64,000 bases of DNA. It comes from Maniola hyperantus. Taxonomy: Eukaryota > Arthropoda > Insecta > Lepidoptera > Nymphalidae. Location of the stretch: NCBI RefSeq assembly GCF_902806685.2, contig NC_048538.1:17050001-17114000 (forward strand), written 5' to 3'. Shown here in pieces: positions 31,240 through 41,942 of the stretch. The notes beneath the pieces are model-generated. The model searched no databases. It was not told the origin of the DNA and worked only from the letters and a program-made list of their open reading frames with translations. The translations under genes and the position numbers were made by a program. Position 1 is the first letter of the stretch, and the number at the start of each line of letters is the position of its first letter.

Positions 31240-31888
31240 TTGCGACCCGCCCCAGCTTCGCACGGCAAGTACCTTGAGAGGATACCTAATTCGTAAGGAT
31301 TAATACTATGTCAGTAAAAACACCTTCCAAAGTAAAGCTCTGTTTTAGATTAATCGAAAAATTATAAAAATGGTTACTGGTCAACCTTAAAAGATATAAA
31401 TAAATAAAAATACTTAAGTATACTCTAGTATACCTACTCTTCATTAATTGAAACAGACAAAACAATACGTGTCTATTTATCTACAATTCATTTTTGTTTT
31501 CGAAGTAAAAGTTACTTTTTTTATATTCAGTTTTTTTTTCTAAATGAGAATTTGTTTAAAAGGATTTCCTCGTAGTCTCGTCTCGTCCTATTATGCTCTT
31601 AAATAAATAAATCCGGGCTTCAAGGAAATTAAAGTATAAACAGAATTCAAGACGCCTAATTAAATATTTTATTCCCACTTTGGAAGAAACGCTCTAATTT
31701 TGTGCGATACGTAATACTTGAACGAAATCTCAGGTTCTGAAAACAATTCATGATGTTTGTAATTTGCTTTGTTGTGTAATTTGACCTCTTTCTTACCTAA
31801 GGACCACCACGAAAGCGTTCCCTGTTGATTAAAAATAAAGTTTTGCAAATCGGTTCAGACACCTCTAAAAAATCGGTGTACATACATG
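31240..31888. other. Intronic sequence
   Basis: After a scrap of another Helitron end (CGACCCGCCCCAGCTTCG near 31243) there is only AT-rich sequence. Confidence 0.45.
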
Positions 31889-32313
31889 AAAAAACCGGCC
31901 AAGTGCGAGTCAGACTCGCGCAATGAGGGTTCCGTACTACAGTCGTATTTTTTCGACATTTTGCAGGATAATTCAAAAACTATGATACATAAAAATAAAT
32001 AAAAATCTGTTTTAGAATGCACAGGTGAAAACCGTTCTATGATACCCCACTTGATATAGTAATCTTACTTAGAAAATTGAAAATACTAATTATTAGTTCA
32101 TGACCACAATTTAATTTTTTTTGTGTGATCTAACCCTAAATTCACGGTTTTCAGATTTTTCCCCAAATGTCAGCAATAAGATCTACCTACCTGCCAAATT
32201 TCATGATTCTAGGTCAACGGGAAGTACCCTGTAGGTTTCTTGACAGACAGACAGACAACAAAGTGATCCTATAAGGGTTCCGTTTTTCCTTTTGAGGTAC
32301 GGAACCCTAAAAC
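31889..32313 (+). mobile_element. G element, full length
   Basis: AAACCGGCCAAGTGCGAGTC to TGAGGTACGGAACCCTAAAA, with CAGACAGACAGACAAC. Confidence 0.82.
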
Positions 32314-32396
32314 GAGCTGAATTTAGAACCAGGCCTTTTTGGAAGTCTGTTAAAAATAGAGTGGTAACAACGGGATAAAAGTAGCCTTGGTAAGTA

Positions 32397-32520
32397 TTTG
32401 ACGACCTCGTCGTTTGATGTGGTCTTATTAGCGGGAGTCCCCGGGTTCGATTCCCGGCTAGGGGGAATTTGGAGTTTTATAATTTTTAAATTTTCTCTGG
32501 TCTGATTTTCAAAAACTTCG
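32397..32520 (+). mobile_element. SINE-1 head fragment
   Basis: TTTGACGACCTCGTCGTTTG, GTCTTATTAGCGGGAGTCCC and CGGGTTCGATTCCCGG (B box). Confidence 0.65.
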
Positions 32521-32580
32521 TCAGACGCATAGGCTTAAGAAACGTTAGATTTAGATAGACGGGTTAAACACCCATGAGAG

Positions 32581-32723
32581 CAGTGGCGTGCAGCTTATAG
32601 AGGCATAAACGCACTGCTTACCCTCATTGTAATAAATCAATGCTTATTTTTCATTATAACCTGCCGTAAAATAAGTTCATACCTAAATGCATACCCTGGC
32701 TTGAACTCCTGTGCACGCCACTG
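32581..32723 (-). mobile_element. hAT-type MITE, second copy
   Basis: 143 bp, CAGTGGCGTGCAGC to CTGTGCACGCCACTG, flanked by CATGAGAG and AATGAGAG (7 of 8). The body is the reverse of 18315-18460 (ACCCTGGCTTGAACTCC). Confidence 0.78.
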
Positions 32724-33008
32724 AATGAGAGTAAGAGAGCAAGAAATATTCACTATACTGCTCCCACACCCTATCTCTATAAAGTGTCTATAAAAGAGCG
32801 AGTAGCTGTATAAAGGTGTGCTAACAGTACATGTAAAGCACCCATCCCTTTGATCAAAAGACCCGGACCCATTGTCCGGCAGCTGGTTATTAATTTGCAT
32901 AACAATAACGAACGCTCGGAACTGAGGTACCTACTTTATACTTAAGGGTTTGGATTGTTTTGTCAAGTTTATAATAACGAGGGAATAATGCAAAGATGTA
33001 AATACTTT

Positions 33009-33145
33009 GTAGGTAGGTGTGGTACGCGACAGGTCGAGATGGCAATCGTGGAGGGAAGGCCCCGCACAGCCCTCGCGTTGTGGGCGAGCGCGGGTGACGT
33101 GCGGGTGTGCGGGGAATGGCATCCCCCGCCTCATACCCCAATTTT
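33009..33145 (+). repeat. Interspersed GC-rich repeat (GACAGGTCGA family), copy 2
   Basis: GTACGCGACAGGTCGAGATG, GGCAATCGTGGAGGGAAGGC, CGTTGTGGGCGAGCGCGG, GGAATGGCATCCCC. Open frames across it are not supported as genes. Confidence 0.6.
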
Positions 33146-33192
33146 GAATCTAATTTTTTTAACACTTTATTATACACTTTAATATATATTTA

Positions 33193-33382
33193 GAGCCTCA
33201 ATAGCTCAACCGGTATAGGAGTGGACTGAAAACCGAAAGGTCGACGGTTCAAACCCCGCCCGTTGCACTATTGTCGTACCTACTCCTAGCACAAGCTTGA
33301 CGCTTAATTGGAGAGGAAAGGGGAATATTAGTCATTTAAAAAATGGCTAATATTCTTTTTATATTAAAAAAAAAAAAAAAAA
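33193..33382 (+). mobile_element. SINE-3, full length
   Basis: AGCCTCAATAGCTCAACCGG, GGTTCAAACCCCGCCCG, TTAATTGGAGAGGAAAGGGG and a long A-run at 33366-33382. Confidence 0.85.
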
Positions 33383-33432
33383 CTAGGATAAAAATAATAA
33401 CTGAAAAAACTAATTCAATCGATCAAATAACA

Positions 33433-33993
33433 AAAAAACCGGCCAAGTGCGAATCAGACTCGCGCACTGAGGGTTCCGTAGTACAATTGTATTTTATCGA
33501 CATTTTGCACGATAAATCAAAAACTACTCACTAGATCTCGTTCAAACTAATTTTCGGTGGAAGTTTGCATGGTAATGTACATCATATATTTTTTTAGTTT
33601 TATCATTCTCTTATTTTAGAAGTTACAGGGGGGAGGGGGAGGGACACACATTTTACCACTTTGGAAGTGTCTCTCGCGCAAACTATTCAGTTTAGAAAAA
33701 AATGATATTAGAAACCTCAATATCATTTTCGAAGACCTATCCATAAATAACCCACACGTATGGGTTTGATGAAAAAAAATTTTGAATTTCAGTTCGAAGT
33801 ATGGGGGAATCCCAAGATTTATTATTTTTTTTTCTATTTTTGTGTGAAAATCTTAATGCGATTCACAGAATACATCTACTTACCAAGTTTCAACAGTATA
33901 GCTCTTATAGTTTCGGAATAAAGTGGCTGTGAGATACATACAGACAGACATGACGAATCTATACGTTTTTTGCCATTCGGCTACGGAACCCTA
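33433..33993 (+). mobile_element. G element, long variant
   Basis: Starts like the others (CCGGCCAAGTGCGAATCAG, GAGGGTTCCGTAG) but has a different body (TCACTAGATCTCGTTC, GGGGGGAGGGGGAGGG, ATGATATTAGAAACCTCAAT) and ends TGCCATTCGGCTACGGAACC. Confidence 0.7.
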
Positions 33994-34413
33994 CAAATTG
34001 CATGGCGGCCATTTTCCCGTTCGCACACGGGACCCTTTTTTTCTTCTTCTGTAGCCGTCCGCTGTCCGTCCGTCTGTCTGTCAGTGGTCTGGCACCATTC
34101 GGGTACGGAAGCCTGAAAACGAACTTAACAGAATAGAATATAACACGGCTAACACAAAATAGCGTCAACACGAAACTATAAGCATTTCCCCTATAAAGTT
34201 TGGCAATATAACTTGAACAAGGCTTAAAAATACGTTCCCCCCTCATTTCCGCTACAAATCTGTGGGCGTCAGTAAATTTATGCAGCGGGGTCCCGCGATA
34301 AGGGTCCAGGATTATCTCGTCCTTGACAAATGTCGGCTGCTATGACAGTTACAGCGATGGAGCTAACGCATATATGCAGCAGAATAGGGCATTTTACACC
34401 ACGCATATCTCAG

Positions 34414-34556
34414 TAGGCGTTAACCTTTTTGAGACACCGAATCGAAATTTGAATGTTTTTTGAAAACATTCTCGAATTGAATTTCGAATGTTTTTGGAAA
34501 CATGTTTGCGATTCCTCAAAATGTCAGATGGTGCCTCAAAATGATTAACGCCCGTT
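34414..34556. mobile_element. Short foldback element
   Basis: GGCGTTAACCTTTTTGAGACACC faces GGTGCCTCAAAATGATTAACGCC; the centre has GAATGTTTTTTGAAAACATTC palindromes. Confidence 0.55.
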
Positions 34557-34613
34557 GTGATTTTTGTCCTTGTCATACGTAACAGAGAGAACCCAATACT
34601 AACTTCTTTCAGT

Positions 34614-35088
34614 CTATACCGGATGTAACCAGAATGCTAGCAAAAACTTTGCGTTATTATGTATAAGGTATGCTATCTAAACAGAATAACCAGTTGTCTC
34701 GTTTTGTACTTTTAGTTATGTAGAATTTTTCAAACCCGCAATGTATATCGTGCAAAACTCGGGTCAGTCCCCGCCTACGACAAGGCATTGATTCCGAGTG
34801 GAGTACTTTCACAACGTTTGTTGACCTCTAGTGTCAGTCAGATGTTTTATTTGCCATTTGCAATAATATATCGTAAACTTTTACAAAATTGTAGGATTTT
34901 TTTATTTATTTTTTCATGTTTTTTTTGTTTATCATATTAATACTTATGAGTAATCATCAGTACCTACTGATAGTACTGATGATTACTCATATGATACTGA
35001 TAGTACTGATGATTATTCATATGATATAGTACAGGTGATACCTGTCTTCGTTTTTGCCAGCATCCTGGTTACATACTGTAGAGTATGG
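34614..35088 (+). mobile_element. TIR element (GTGTAACCAGAACGC family), both ends
   Basis: Left GGATGTAACCAGAATGCTAG, right TTTTTGCCAGCATCCTGGTT. Inside lies a 19-bp hairpin (34945-34991). Confidence 0.72.
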
Positions 35089-35099
35089 TCTCAGATGAG

Positions 35100-35779
35100 A
35101 CTGATTTTGATTTGATTTTTAAATGTCATTTATTTTTATAATAATTACAAAGAAAGTTATGCAACAGTTTTTCAAGATAACTTATTGCTAACAACAGTAT
35201 TAAATATTTGTTTGTACAGGCTAAACACCTTTATAAACATATACCTACATCTACATACGTAGTGTACAGACAATTAGATCCTAATTTACCTATCGCTAAC
35301 ATAATATTATCATAATGTGCATTATATTTGAGCTATAACACACAGATACTAAACTAACTAATTATAACAATATTCGGAGTAAGCTATTATGTCTAACTAC
35401 TACGAAAAACAATAATTTTAATTTAAAAAAAGAGTACAAACACGACGCCAAAAGCATTAAATTTTTACTTATTATTTACAAGCCGGGTAGGTAGAAAAAC
35501 TGAGCTACAGAATCGGCAACGCGCTGCGTTAACCGGTCGCTTGTACTGACACACTGTTATGAGTCACCGAGAAAAATACTTAATCTTGACGGACAGACAA
35601 TTTGCCGATGTCCGCGGGGACCGCTGAAACCTCATGTGTCTTTTGTGTCCATCTGTGGTTTATGGGTACTTTATATGCAAAACTTCCGCTGCGCGATTTT
35701 CAAATATCCCTTCCGTGAATATAAGATGAAGTATATGAAATTCTATGAAGTATATGAATTTGTCTAATGCTTATGTCCG
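35100..35779. other. Intronic sequence, partly LINE-tail-like
   Basis: TGATTTGATTTTTAAATGTC at the start resembles a LINE tail; the rest is unassigned. Confidence 0.4.
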
Positions 35780-36348
35780 GCCCCACCCAGTAATCGTTGA
35801 GAGCTCTGCACTCGAAATTGTAGATGAGTATATATACCTTGGACACACAATCCAGTTGGGTAGGTCCAATTTCGAAAAAGAGATCAACCGCCGAATCCAA
35901 CTCGGTTAGGCAGCGTTCAGGAAGCTTCGAGATGTCTTCTTGTCCAAAATTCCTCAGTGCTTGAAGACCAAAGTTCTCGAACAGTGCGTGTTGGCAGTGA
36001 TGACATATGGATCCGAGACATGGTCGCTAACTATGGGCCTCATAAGAAAGCTCAGAGTCACTCAGCGGGCGACGGAGAGAGCTATGCTTGGAGTTACTCT
36101 ACGTGATCAAATAAGAAATGAGGAGATCTAGAGTAACCGACATAGCTCAACGGGTTGCGAAGCTGAAGTGGCAATGGGCAGGGCACATAGTTCGTACAAC
36201 CGATAGACGTTGGGGTCCCAAGGTGCTGGAATGGCGACCTCGCACCGGAAGACGCAGCGTTGGAAGACCCCCCACTAGGTGGACGGACGACATCAGACGA
36301 GGCGCAGGGAGCCGCTGAATCCAGGCGGCGCAAGACCGTGACCGGACT
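35780..36348 (+). mobile_element. RTE-clade LINE, 5'-truncated 3' coding end
   Basis: Encodes the C-terminal part of an RTE reverse transcriptase: VDEYIYLGHTIQLGRSNFEK, an in-frame stop at 35907-35909, then KLRDVFLSKIPQCLKTKVLE, QRATERAMLGVTLRDQIRNE, and after a shift RRSRVTDIAQRVAKLKWQWA and GRPPTRWTDDIRR. The stop and shift show it is dead. Only the end of the polymerase ORF is present, as is usual for truncated copies. A Helitron follows almost directly at 36359. Confidence 0.85.
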
Positions 36349-36358
36349 TTGACTTTTA

Positions 36359-36598
36359 TCTATATATATAAAAGGAAAAGGTGACTGACTGACTGACTGA
36401 CTGAATGACTGACTGACTGATCTATCAACGCACAGCTCAAACTACTCGACGGATCGGGTTGAAATTTGGCATGCAGACAGCTATTATGACGTAGGCATCC
36501 GCTAAGAAAGGATTTTTGAAAATTCAACCCCTAAGGGGGTGAAATAGAGGTTTGAATTTTGTGTAGTCCACGCAGATAAAATTGCGAGCATCAGCTAG
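36359..36598 (+). mobile_element. Helitron, family A, complete
   Basis: A|TCTATATATATAAAAGG, (GACT)n at 36382-36420, full body, GCATCAGCTAG|T. It lies directly behind the RTE 3' end. Confidence 0.82.
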
Positions 36599-36838
36599 TG
36601 TTTTATAATTTTACAGTAAAAAAAAAAACATACAGTCGAATTGATAACCTCCTCCTTTTTTTGAAGTCGGTTAATAAATACCTAGGTACAGTATCAATTC
36701 CGCACGGGATACAATGGCGCTATCAACAAAGCGCCGGCAACGGACTAGGGGTTAATCAGACCCATTGTTCAACAGGCGATGTTATTATTACTACGAGTAT
36801 CTTACTGTCGTCTACTTTCATTTCTGTACCCGTAGTAC

Positions 36839-37117
36839 AAGATTTAACGTCTCACCAAACCAAACCAAATTCGAGAGTCGAAATACTTCCGCGTTACAGT
36901 AAAATGGATCTTAAATGCCTTGTTTTAAAGCTCAAGTTTGTCTACACTTCTACAGCCAGCGCTCCAAGCGGAAACATTGCGAAATTAAAATCAGTGGCAT
37001 TGAATATTTGACTTCAATTCAAGGCTGTTTAGGTCCATTTTACTGTAACGCGGAAGTATTTCGACTCTCGAATTTGGTTTGGTTTGGTGAGACGTAAAAT
37101 CGTGTACCTACTACGGG
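36839..37117. mobile_element. Tc1/mariner-type MITE, second copy
   Basis: Same arms and body as 30200-30484 (AGCGCTCCAAGCGGAAACAT inside), TA on both sides. Its two arms are very similar to each other. Confidence 0.83.
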
Positions 37118-37208
37118 TACAGACCCTTACGTAAAATAGAAAGTTGTTATTAGTTTGTCTCCTTTGTCAGTCTATCTAACAGTGCATTATGTCTTTATCC
37201 ATACTAAT

Positions 37209-37664
37209 TAGTGATGTGCCGGATCATTAAAAATGTAGATCCACGGATACGGATACGGATACGGATCATTGCCGTCAAGATCCACGGATACGGATACGGA
37301 TACGGATACGGATCTTAACTTTCTTACTCAATCAGTGTCGGTGTGCGTGACCTTGAAACGATAGTTGACGCCACTTGACGCTGTGCGTGGCAGGATAAGT
37401 TTCGACTTGCATTGCGCGGGTCTTTCTTTTGTTCTTTAAATATATAAAAGAAAGAAAGAGAAGAAAGAAAAGAAAATAAAAGGTGACGGACTGAGCTATC
37501 AACGCACAGCTCAAACTACTGAACAGTGTTTAATCTATGTACCTATTAAAAATTAATAAGGTAAAAGATCCGCCAAAGATCCGCCAATACGAAGATACGG
37601 ATCTTTATTTTTCCGCAGATATCCGCGGATACGGATACGGATACGGATATCCGGAACATCACTA
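37209..37664. mobile_element. hAT element with CGGATA repeats and exact 8-bp duplication
   Basis: Ends TAGTGATGTGCCGGAT and ATCCGGAACATCACTA; ATACTAAT at 37201-37208 and 37665-37672. Subterminal arrays of CGGATA occur on both sides. A Helitron fragment is nested at 37438-37527. No transposase remains. Confidence 0.85.
37438..37527 (+). mobile_element. Helitron, family A 5' fragment inside a hAT element
   Basis: AAATATATAAAAGAAAGAAAG, AAAAGGTGACGGACTGAGC, TATCAACGCACAGCTCAAAC, then loss of homology. Nested in the element at 37209-37664. Confidence 0.65.
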
Positions 37665-37799
37665 ATACTAATATTAAATTCCGCAATCTATTTTAGACTT
37701 GCCTCTACACAAGTTTAAAAATCTATCAAAAGTATGCTCCTGGAAAAAGCATATTACACAATCGATGATTTTGTAAATGATAAAAGAGCGTGGATTTGA

Positions 37800-38665
37800 C
37801 CTGACGCTTGTTCCAACAATGCGTGGGACTGCAATTACTTTTATGGCAAAATACCTATTGTACTTATATCATAATACTAAACAAGTTGGAGCGGTTGCAA
37901 AACCTTTGCATTCGATTTATTTATGGACTAAGGAAATTTGACCACATCACCGAATACAGTACGCGTCTTAACTGGTTGACAATTAGACGGCGTCGGGATT
38001 TCCACGCACTCACATTACTCTTCTCTATCCTCTATGCTCCCCACACTCCTTCGTACCTTAAAGATCGCTTCATTTTTCTTGGTGCTGCCGATCGCGACAG
38101 GAAGTTGCGCTCATCCACAGATAACAAACTCCAAACCCCACGTAACTGCACAAAATTCTACGGGAAATCTTTTACAGTATATGTTGTACAACTGTGGAAT
38201 GCTCTGCCCAAAAATATCCGGGATTCGAAATCCTTGCCCATATTCAAAAATTGTCTTAAAGAACTATACTTATCGATGCCATAATAGTTAATTTATTCGA
38301 TCATAAGTATAATATGTAGGTATGTAGGTATGTAGTTTTATATATATATATATATTTCTATTATGGATTTTGTATATATATTAATATTTATAATAGTTAT
38401 GTATATGTATGATAGTTATGTATGTATTACTGAAATAGTTAATTATATTATATAATATTATACTACTTCATTTTTCTGTATTGCGTGTAAGTAGGTACTA
38501 TCCAACACACCTAGTTTCTCCTTTCACCAAAGGTTGCCTGGAAGAGATTGCTGTGAGCAATAAGGCCGCCTTTGCATACAATAATTTTGTTAGTTTAAGT
38601 TTCTGTAATAGTCATGTAATATTTTTTGTGTGCAATAAAGTATTTCTATCTATCTATCTATCTAT
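37800..38665 (+). mobile_element. Non-LTR LINE 3' end with long C-terminal ORF remnant and (ATCT)n tail
   Basis: An ORF at 37808-38284 carries LERLQNLCIRFIYGLRKFDH, TRLNWLTIRRRRDFHALTLL, SYLKDRFIF and VQLWNALPKNIRDSKSLPIF, typical of the end of Jockey/CR1-like polymerases after the reverse transcriptase. The 3' UTR ends with GTGTGCAATAAAGTAT and an (ATCT)n tail. The ORF is open to its stop but lacks the catalytic part, so this is a 5' truncation. A shorter copy of the same 3' UTR is at 58490-58655. Confidence 0.85.
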
Positions 38666-38739
38666 AATACCTATTGTACTTATATCATAATACCTATTGT
38701 ACTTCATCCAGGAGACGGACGGATATACTTAAGCTACTT

Positions 38740-38822
38740 TTTATCCCGAAAAATGAAAGAGTTCCCACGGGATTTTTAAAAACTCTAAATCCACGCAAAC
38801 ACAGTCGCAGGCATCATGTAGT
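38740..38822 (+). mobile_element. Helitron, family B 3' fragment
   Basis: CTACTTTTTATCCCGAAAAA, GTTCCCACGGGATTTTT, GGCATCATGTAGTAG end. Confidence 0.5.
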
Positions 38823-38904
38823 AGCCTATATTTTTACACTTCATTTGAATTTGTAAATCTTTTCTAGTGGGAAATGTTATATATCTCTGGTAACATTAAC
38901 AAAC

Positions 38905-39196
38905 AAAAACTGGCCAAGTGCGAGTCAGGCTCGCATAGTAATCTTACTTTATAAGTTGAAAATACTAATTAATATTTGTTCAAAATACTTTTTAATTTTT
39001 TTTATGATGTGACTACAAATTCACGGTTTTTAGATTTTTCGCCTAACGTCTGCTATTAGACCTACCTACCTGCCAAATTTCATGATTCTAGGTTAACGGG
39101 AAGTACCCTGTAGATTTCTTGACAGACCGACAGACAGACAACAAAGTGATCCTATAAGGGTTCCGCTTTTCCTTTTGAGGTACGGAACCCTAAAAA
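38905..39196 (+). mobile_element. G element, internally deleted
   Basis: TGGCCAAGTGCGAGTCAGGC then a jump over the GTTCCGTAC end into the middle, ending GGTACGGAACCCTAAAAA. Confidence 0.75.
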
Positions 39197-39579
39197 TCAG
39201 ACCATACTCCACCATACACACTTTTAACGATATATTGTATTTGTGAAAACTTGAATAAATAATAATAGGTATGTTTGTAACAAAACAATTTCAACGAAAC
39301 AACAATATTTTTGGAATCAATTAAATTGCTTTCAGTAAAGTGATTTCGATCTCGTCAAGAGTTTCGCTGCTAAATTGGGTTTGTTAAAAATTTACATTAG
39401 ATACACATGGATTGATATAAATTGAAACGCTTCAATTATTCTGTTTCGTGTGTTGAGATTTCAGATAAAATTGATACCTTTTGTGTTTTTAGAGTCCATT
39501 GATAGTCTGTTCTCATTGGTATGCGGGCTGATAGGCAGGTTTTGGAGTCCGCTAATAGTCTGTTCTCATTGGTATGCGG
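39197..39579. other. Intronic sequence
   Basis: Contains a direct duplication of TAGTCTGTTCTCATTGGTATG (20 bp shown as TAGTCTGTTCTCATTGGTAT) around 39505 and 39556 and nothing else recognised. Confidence 0.4.
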
Positions 39580-39745
39580 GGAGGGGTTCGATTCCGGGCA
39601 CGCACCTCTTGAAACCCGCATGCTTGAGAGAAAAGTGTGTAAGGTCTGCCAATCCGCACTTAGCCAGCGTGGTAGACTATGGCCAAACGTCTTCTAACTC
39701 TGAGGACACCCGTACTCTTTAGTGAGCCGGTGATGGGTTGATCAT
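39580..39745 (+). mobile_element. SINE-2 fragment
   Basis: GGTTCGATTCCGGGCACGC, CTGCCAATCCGCACTTAGCC, GTGAGCCGGTGATGGGTTGA. Confidence 0.7.
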
Positions 39746-39749
39746 TATT

Positions 39750-39995
39750 ATATTATTATTATTTATTTATTTATTATTTAATTAGAACGGCCATAAAGCC
39801 AATTACACTAATTAAACTAAGAGTACAAACTAACATAAACATACATACAAAAATTGTTAAAATTATAAATTTTAAAAAGCAAAATTATAAATTTTCACAA
39901 AAGTGCAAAATCTGACCCATGAGGTCAGCCCATTTGTCAGCAAATATGTCACAGCGAGGGGACTCCTTCAGCAGCGCGTTGAGCCCATCATGATG
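39750..39995 (-). mobile_element. Probable LINE tail of unknown family
   Basis: A TTAT-rich start followed by AACGGCCATAAAGCCAATTA and an A/T-rich UTR. The reverse strand at its right end reads LNALLKESPRCDIFADKWAD then LMGQILHF. I do not recognise the family. It seems to split the tail of the SINE at 39593. Confidence 0.4.
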
Positions 39996-40003
39996 ATGAT
40001 GAT

Positions 40004-40246
40004 GAATTAATCATTTTATTTCAAGTCAATAAAGTCGATACAGACAAATTATAAGTTATGGCGAAGGCTAAAATCAATTTGGCGTTGTAATAAAGCACCC
40101 GTAATTCAATGAACGCATCGAAGCGCGAGCGCAAACAACATTACACTCCACCTCGGCCCGTAATTACGCGTAATCAGCTGTAATCGAGCGGCCTAATGAG
40201 TTCCTGAGCGCTAAATAATTTGACACTCTCCCCGTAATACTACTTC
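40004..40246. repeat. Local segmental duplication, copy 1
   Basis: 243 bp matching 40587-40829 with three A/G differences. It is preceded by a GATGAT tract. TAAT-rich (CGTAATTACGCGTAATCAGC). Weaker similarity extends a further 35 bp. Confidence 0.9.
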
Positions 40247-40288
40247 TTCTGGTCTTTGCTGAAAATACTACCTAAAATTAATCAAACG

Positions 40289-40586
40289 GTGATAGGTTAG
40301 GACGTCCGCCTTTTATCGGAGGCCGGTGGTCGATCCAGGGCACGTCCAACTTTTCGGAGTTATGTGCGTTTTAAATAATTAAATATCACTTGCTTTAACG
40401 GTGAAGGCAAACATCGTGAGGAAACGTGCATGCTTGAGTGTTCTCCATAATATTGTTAAAGGTGTGTGAAGTCTTCCAATCTGCTCTTAGCCAGCATGGT
40501 AAACGATGTCCAAAACTCTTTTCACTCTGAAAGGAGACCTGCGTTCTGAAATGAGCCTGCGATGGGTTGATTATGATGATGATGAT
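40289..40586 (+). mobile_element. SINE-2 between two copies of a local duplication
   Basis: GTGATAGGTTAGGACGTCCG head, GGTGGTCGATCCAGGGC, body and TTATGATGATGATGATG tail running into the duplicated segment at 40587. Confidence 0.78.
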
Positions 40587-40829
40587 GAATTAATCATTTT
40601 ATTTCAAGTCAATAAAGTCGATACAGACAAATTATAAGTTATGGCGAAGGCTAAAATCAATTTGGCGTTGTAATAAAGCACCCGTAATTCAATGAACGCA
40701 TCGAGGCGCGAGCGCAAACAACATTACACTCCACCTCGGCCCGTAATTGCGCGTAATCAGCTGTAATCGAGCGGCCTAATGAGTTCCTGAGCGCTAAATA
40801 ATTTGACGCTCTCCCCGTAATACTACTTT
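40587..40829. repeat. Local segmental duplication, copy 2
   Basis: Second copy, 583 bp downstream, starting at the (GAT)n tail of a SINE-2. Confidence 0.9.
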
Positions 40830-40890
40830 AAACGCGAAAATCTTGTCTCCCTGAGCATTTCTTGTAATTTGCTAAAAATATCACCTAAAT

Positions 40891-41068
40891 TTTTTTTTTT
40901 TTTTAAAAGAATATTAGCCATGTAAAATGACTAATATTCCCCTTTGCTCTCCAACTAAGCGTCAGGCTTGTGCTAGGAGTAGGTACGACAATAGTGCAAC
41001 GGGCGGGGTTTGAACCGTCGACCTTTCGGTTTTCAGTCCACTCCTTTACCGGTTGAGCTATTGAGATC
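40891..41068 (-). mobile_element. SINE-3, full length
   Basis: T-run, AATATTAGCCATGTAAAATG, GGGCGGGGTTTGAACCGTCG, GGTTGAGCTATTGAGATC. Confidence 0.83.
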
Positions 41069-41144
41069 AAAAGATAGAACATAACCGTTACCTCACGATG
41101 TTTTCCTTCGTGTCGCAAGACTTGTCTATAGAGATCTGTTGCAT

Positions 41145-41258
41145 TATGACGTAGGCGTCCGCTAAGAAAGGATTTTTGAAAATTCAAACCCTAAAGGGGT
41201 GAAATAGAAGTTTGAAATTTGTGAAGTCCACGCGGGCGTAGTCGCAAGCATAAGCTAG
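41145..41258 (+). mobile_element. Helitron, family A 3' part, first of a tandem pair
   Basis: TATGACGTAGGCGTCCGCTA to GCATAAGCTAG at 41258, directly followed by a Helitron 5' end. Confidence 0.78.
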
Positions 41259-41482
41259 TCTATATATATAAAAGGAAAAGATGACTGACTGACTGATCTA
41301 TCAACGCACAGCTCAAACTACTGGACGGAACGGACTGAAATTTGACATGCAGAATGCAGATAGCTATTATGACGTAGACATCCGCCAAGGAAGGATTTTT
41401 GAAAATCCAATCTCTAAAGGGTAAAAAAACACGGGCTTGAAAGTGTAGTCCATGCGCACAAAGTCGTGGGCTTATGCCCGCT
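41259..41482 (+). mobile_element. Helitron, family A, second of a tandem pair
   Basis: TCTATATATATAAAAGGAAA start at 41259, GACTGACTGACTGATC, end near CGTGGGCTTATGCCCGCTAC (decayed hairpin and CTAG). Confidence 0.78.
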
Positions 41483-41733
41483 ACTCAAAATAGTACCTAA
41501 TAATATGCTTTAACGTTCAAATTTTGCTCTCCCTATTCTGAATCCTGCAGACTTCTATACAGCAGTTTATTAACGGCCAGTGGATCCTCGCTAAGTAACT
41601 CGGAAGTAACTTGTTACGAACTGCACAAATACAAACTTGCTCCAAATTTCCGATTTGTAAGTAGAGCTTCGCGAACAGTTTTGGAAATTAAAGATTTACC
41701 TTTTATCTAAGGCTACTTTATATCTATACTAGA

Positions 41734-41942
41734 GGATGCCCGCGACTTCGTCTGCGTGGATTTATGTTTTTAAAAATCCCGTGGGAACTCTTTTGATTTT
41801 CCGGGATAAAAAGTTGCCTATGTCAATTTCTAGGATGCAAGCTATCTGTGTACCAAATTTCATATTAATCGGTGAAACGGATGAGCCTCTAAGTATCCCG
41901 TGGGAACTCTTTGATTTTCCGGGATAAAAAGTAGCCTATGTC
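41734..41942 (-). mobile_element. Helitron, family B, partly duplicated
   Basis: CTAGAGGATGCCCGCGACTT, CCCGTGGGAACTCTTTTGAT, ATCGGTGAAACGGATGAGCC, then a second CCCGTGGGAACTCTTTGATT block, i.e. parts of two copies joined. Confidence 0.65.

Noticed and set aside
32890..33182. Overlapping ORFs around 33 kb on both strands
   Set aside because: They lie on a GC-rich interspersed repeat also found at 8284-8372.
33193..33270. tRNA gene
   Set aside because: A and B boxes are present, but the sequence continues into a SINE body and recurs in several copies; the same applies to the SINE-1 and SINE-2 heads.
36598..37011. 137-codon ORF
   Set aside because: Mostly the arm and body of the Tc1/mariner-type MITE; the other copy of that MITE has different frames.
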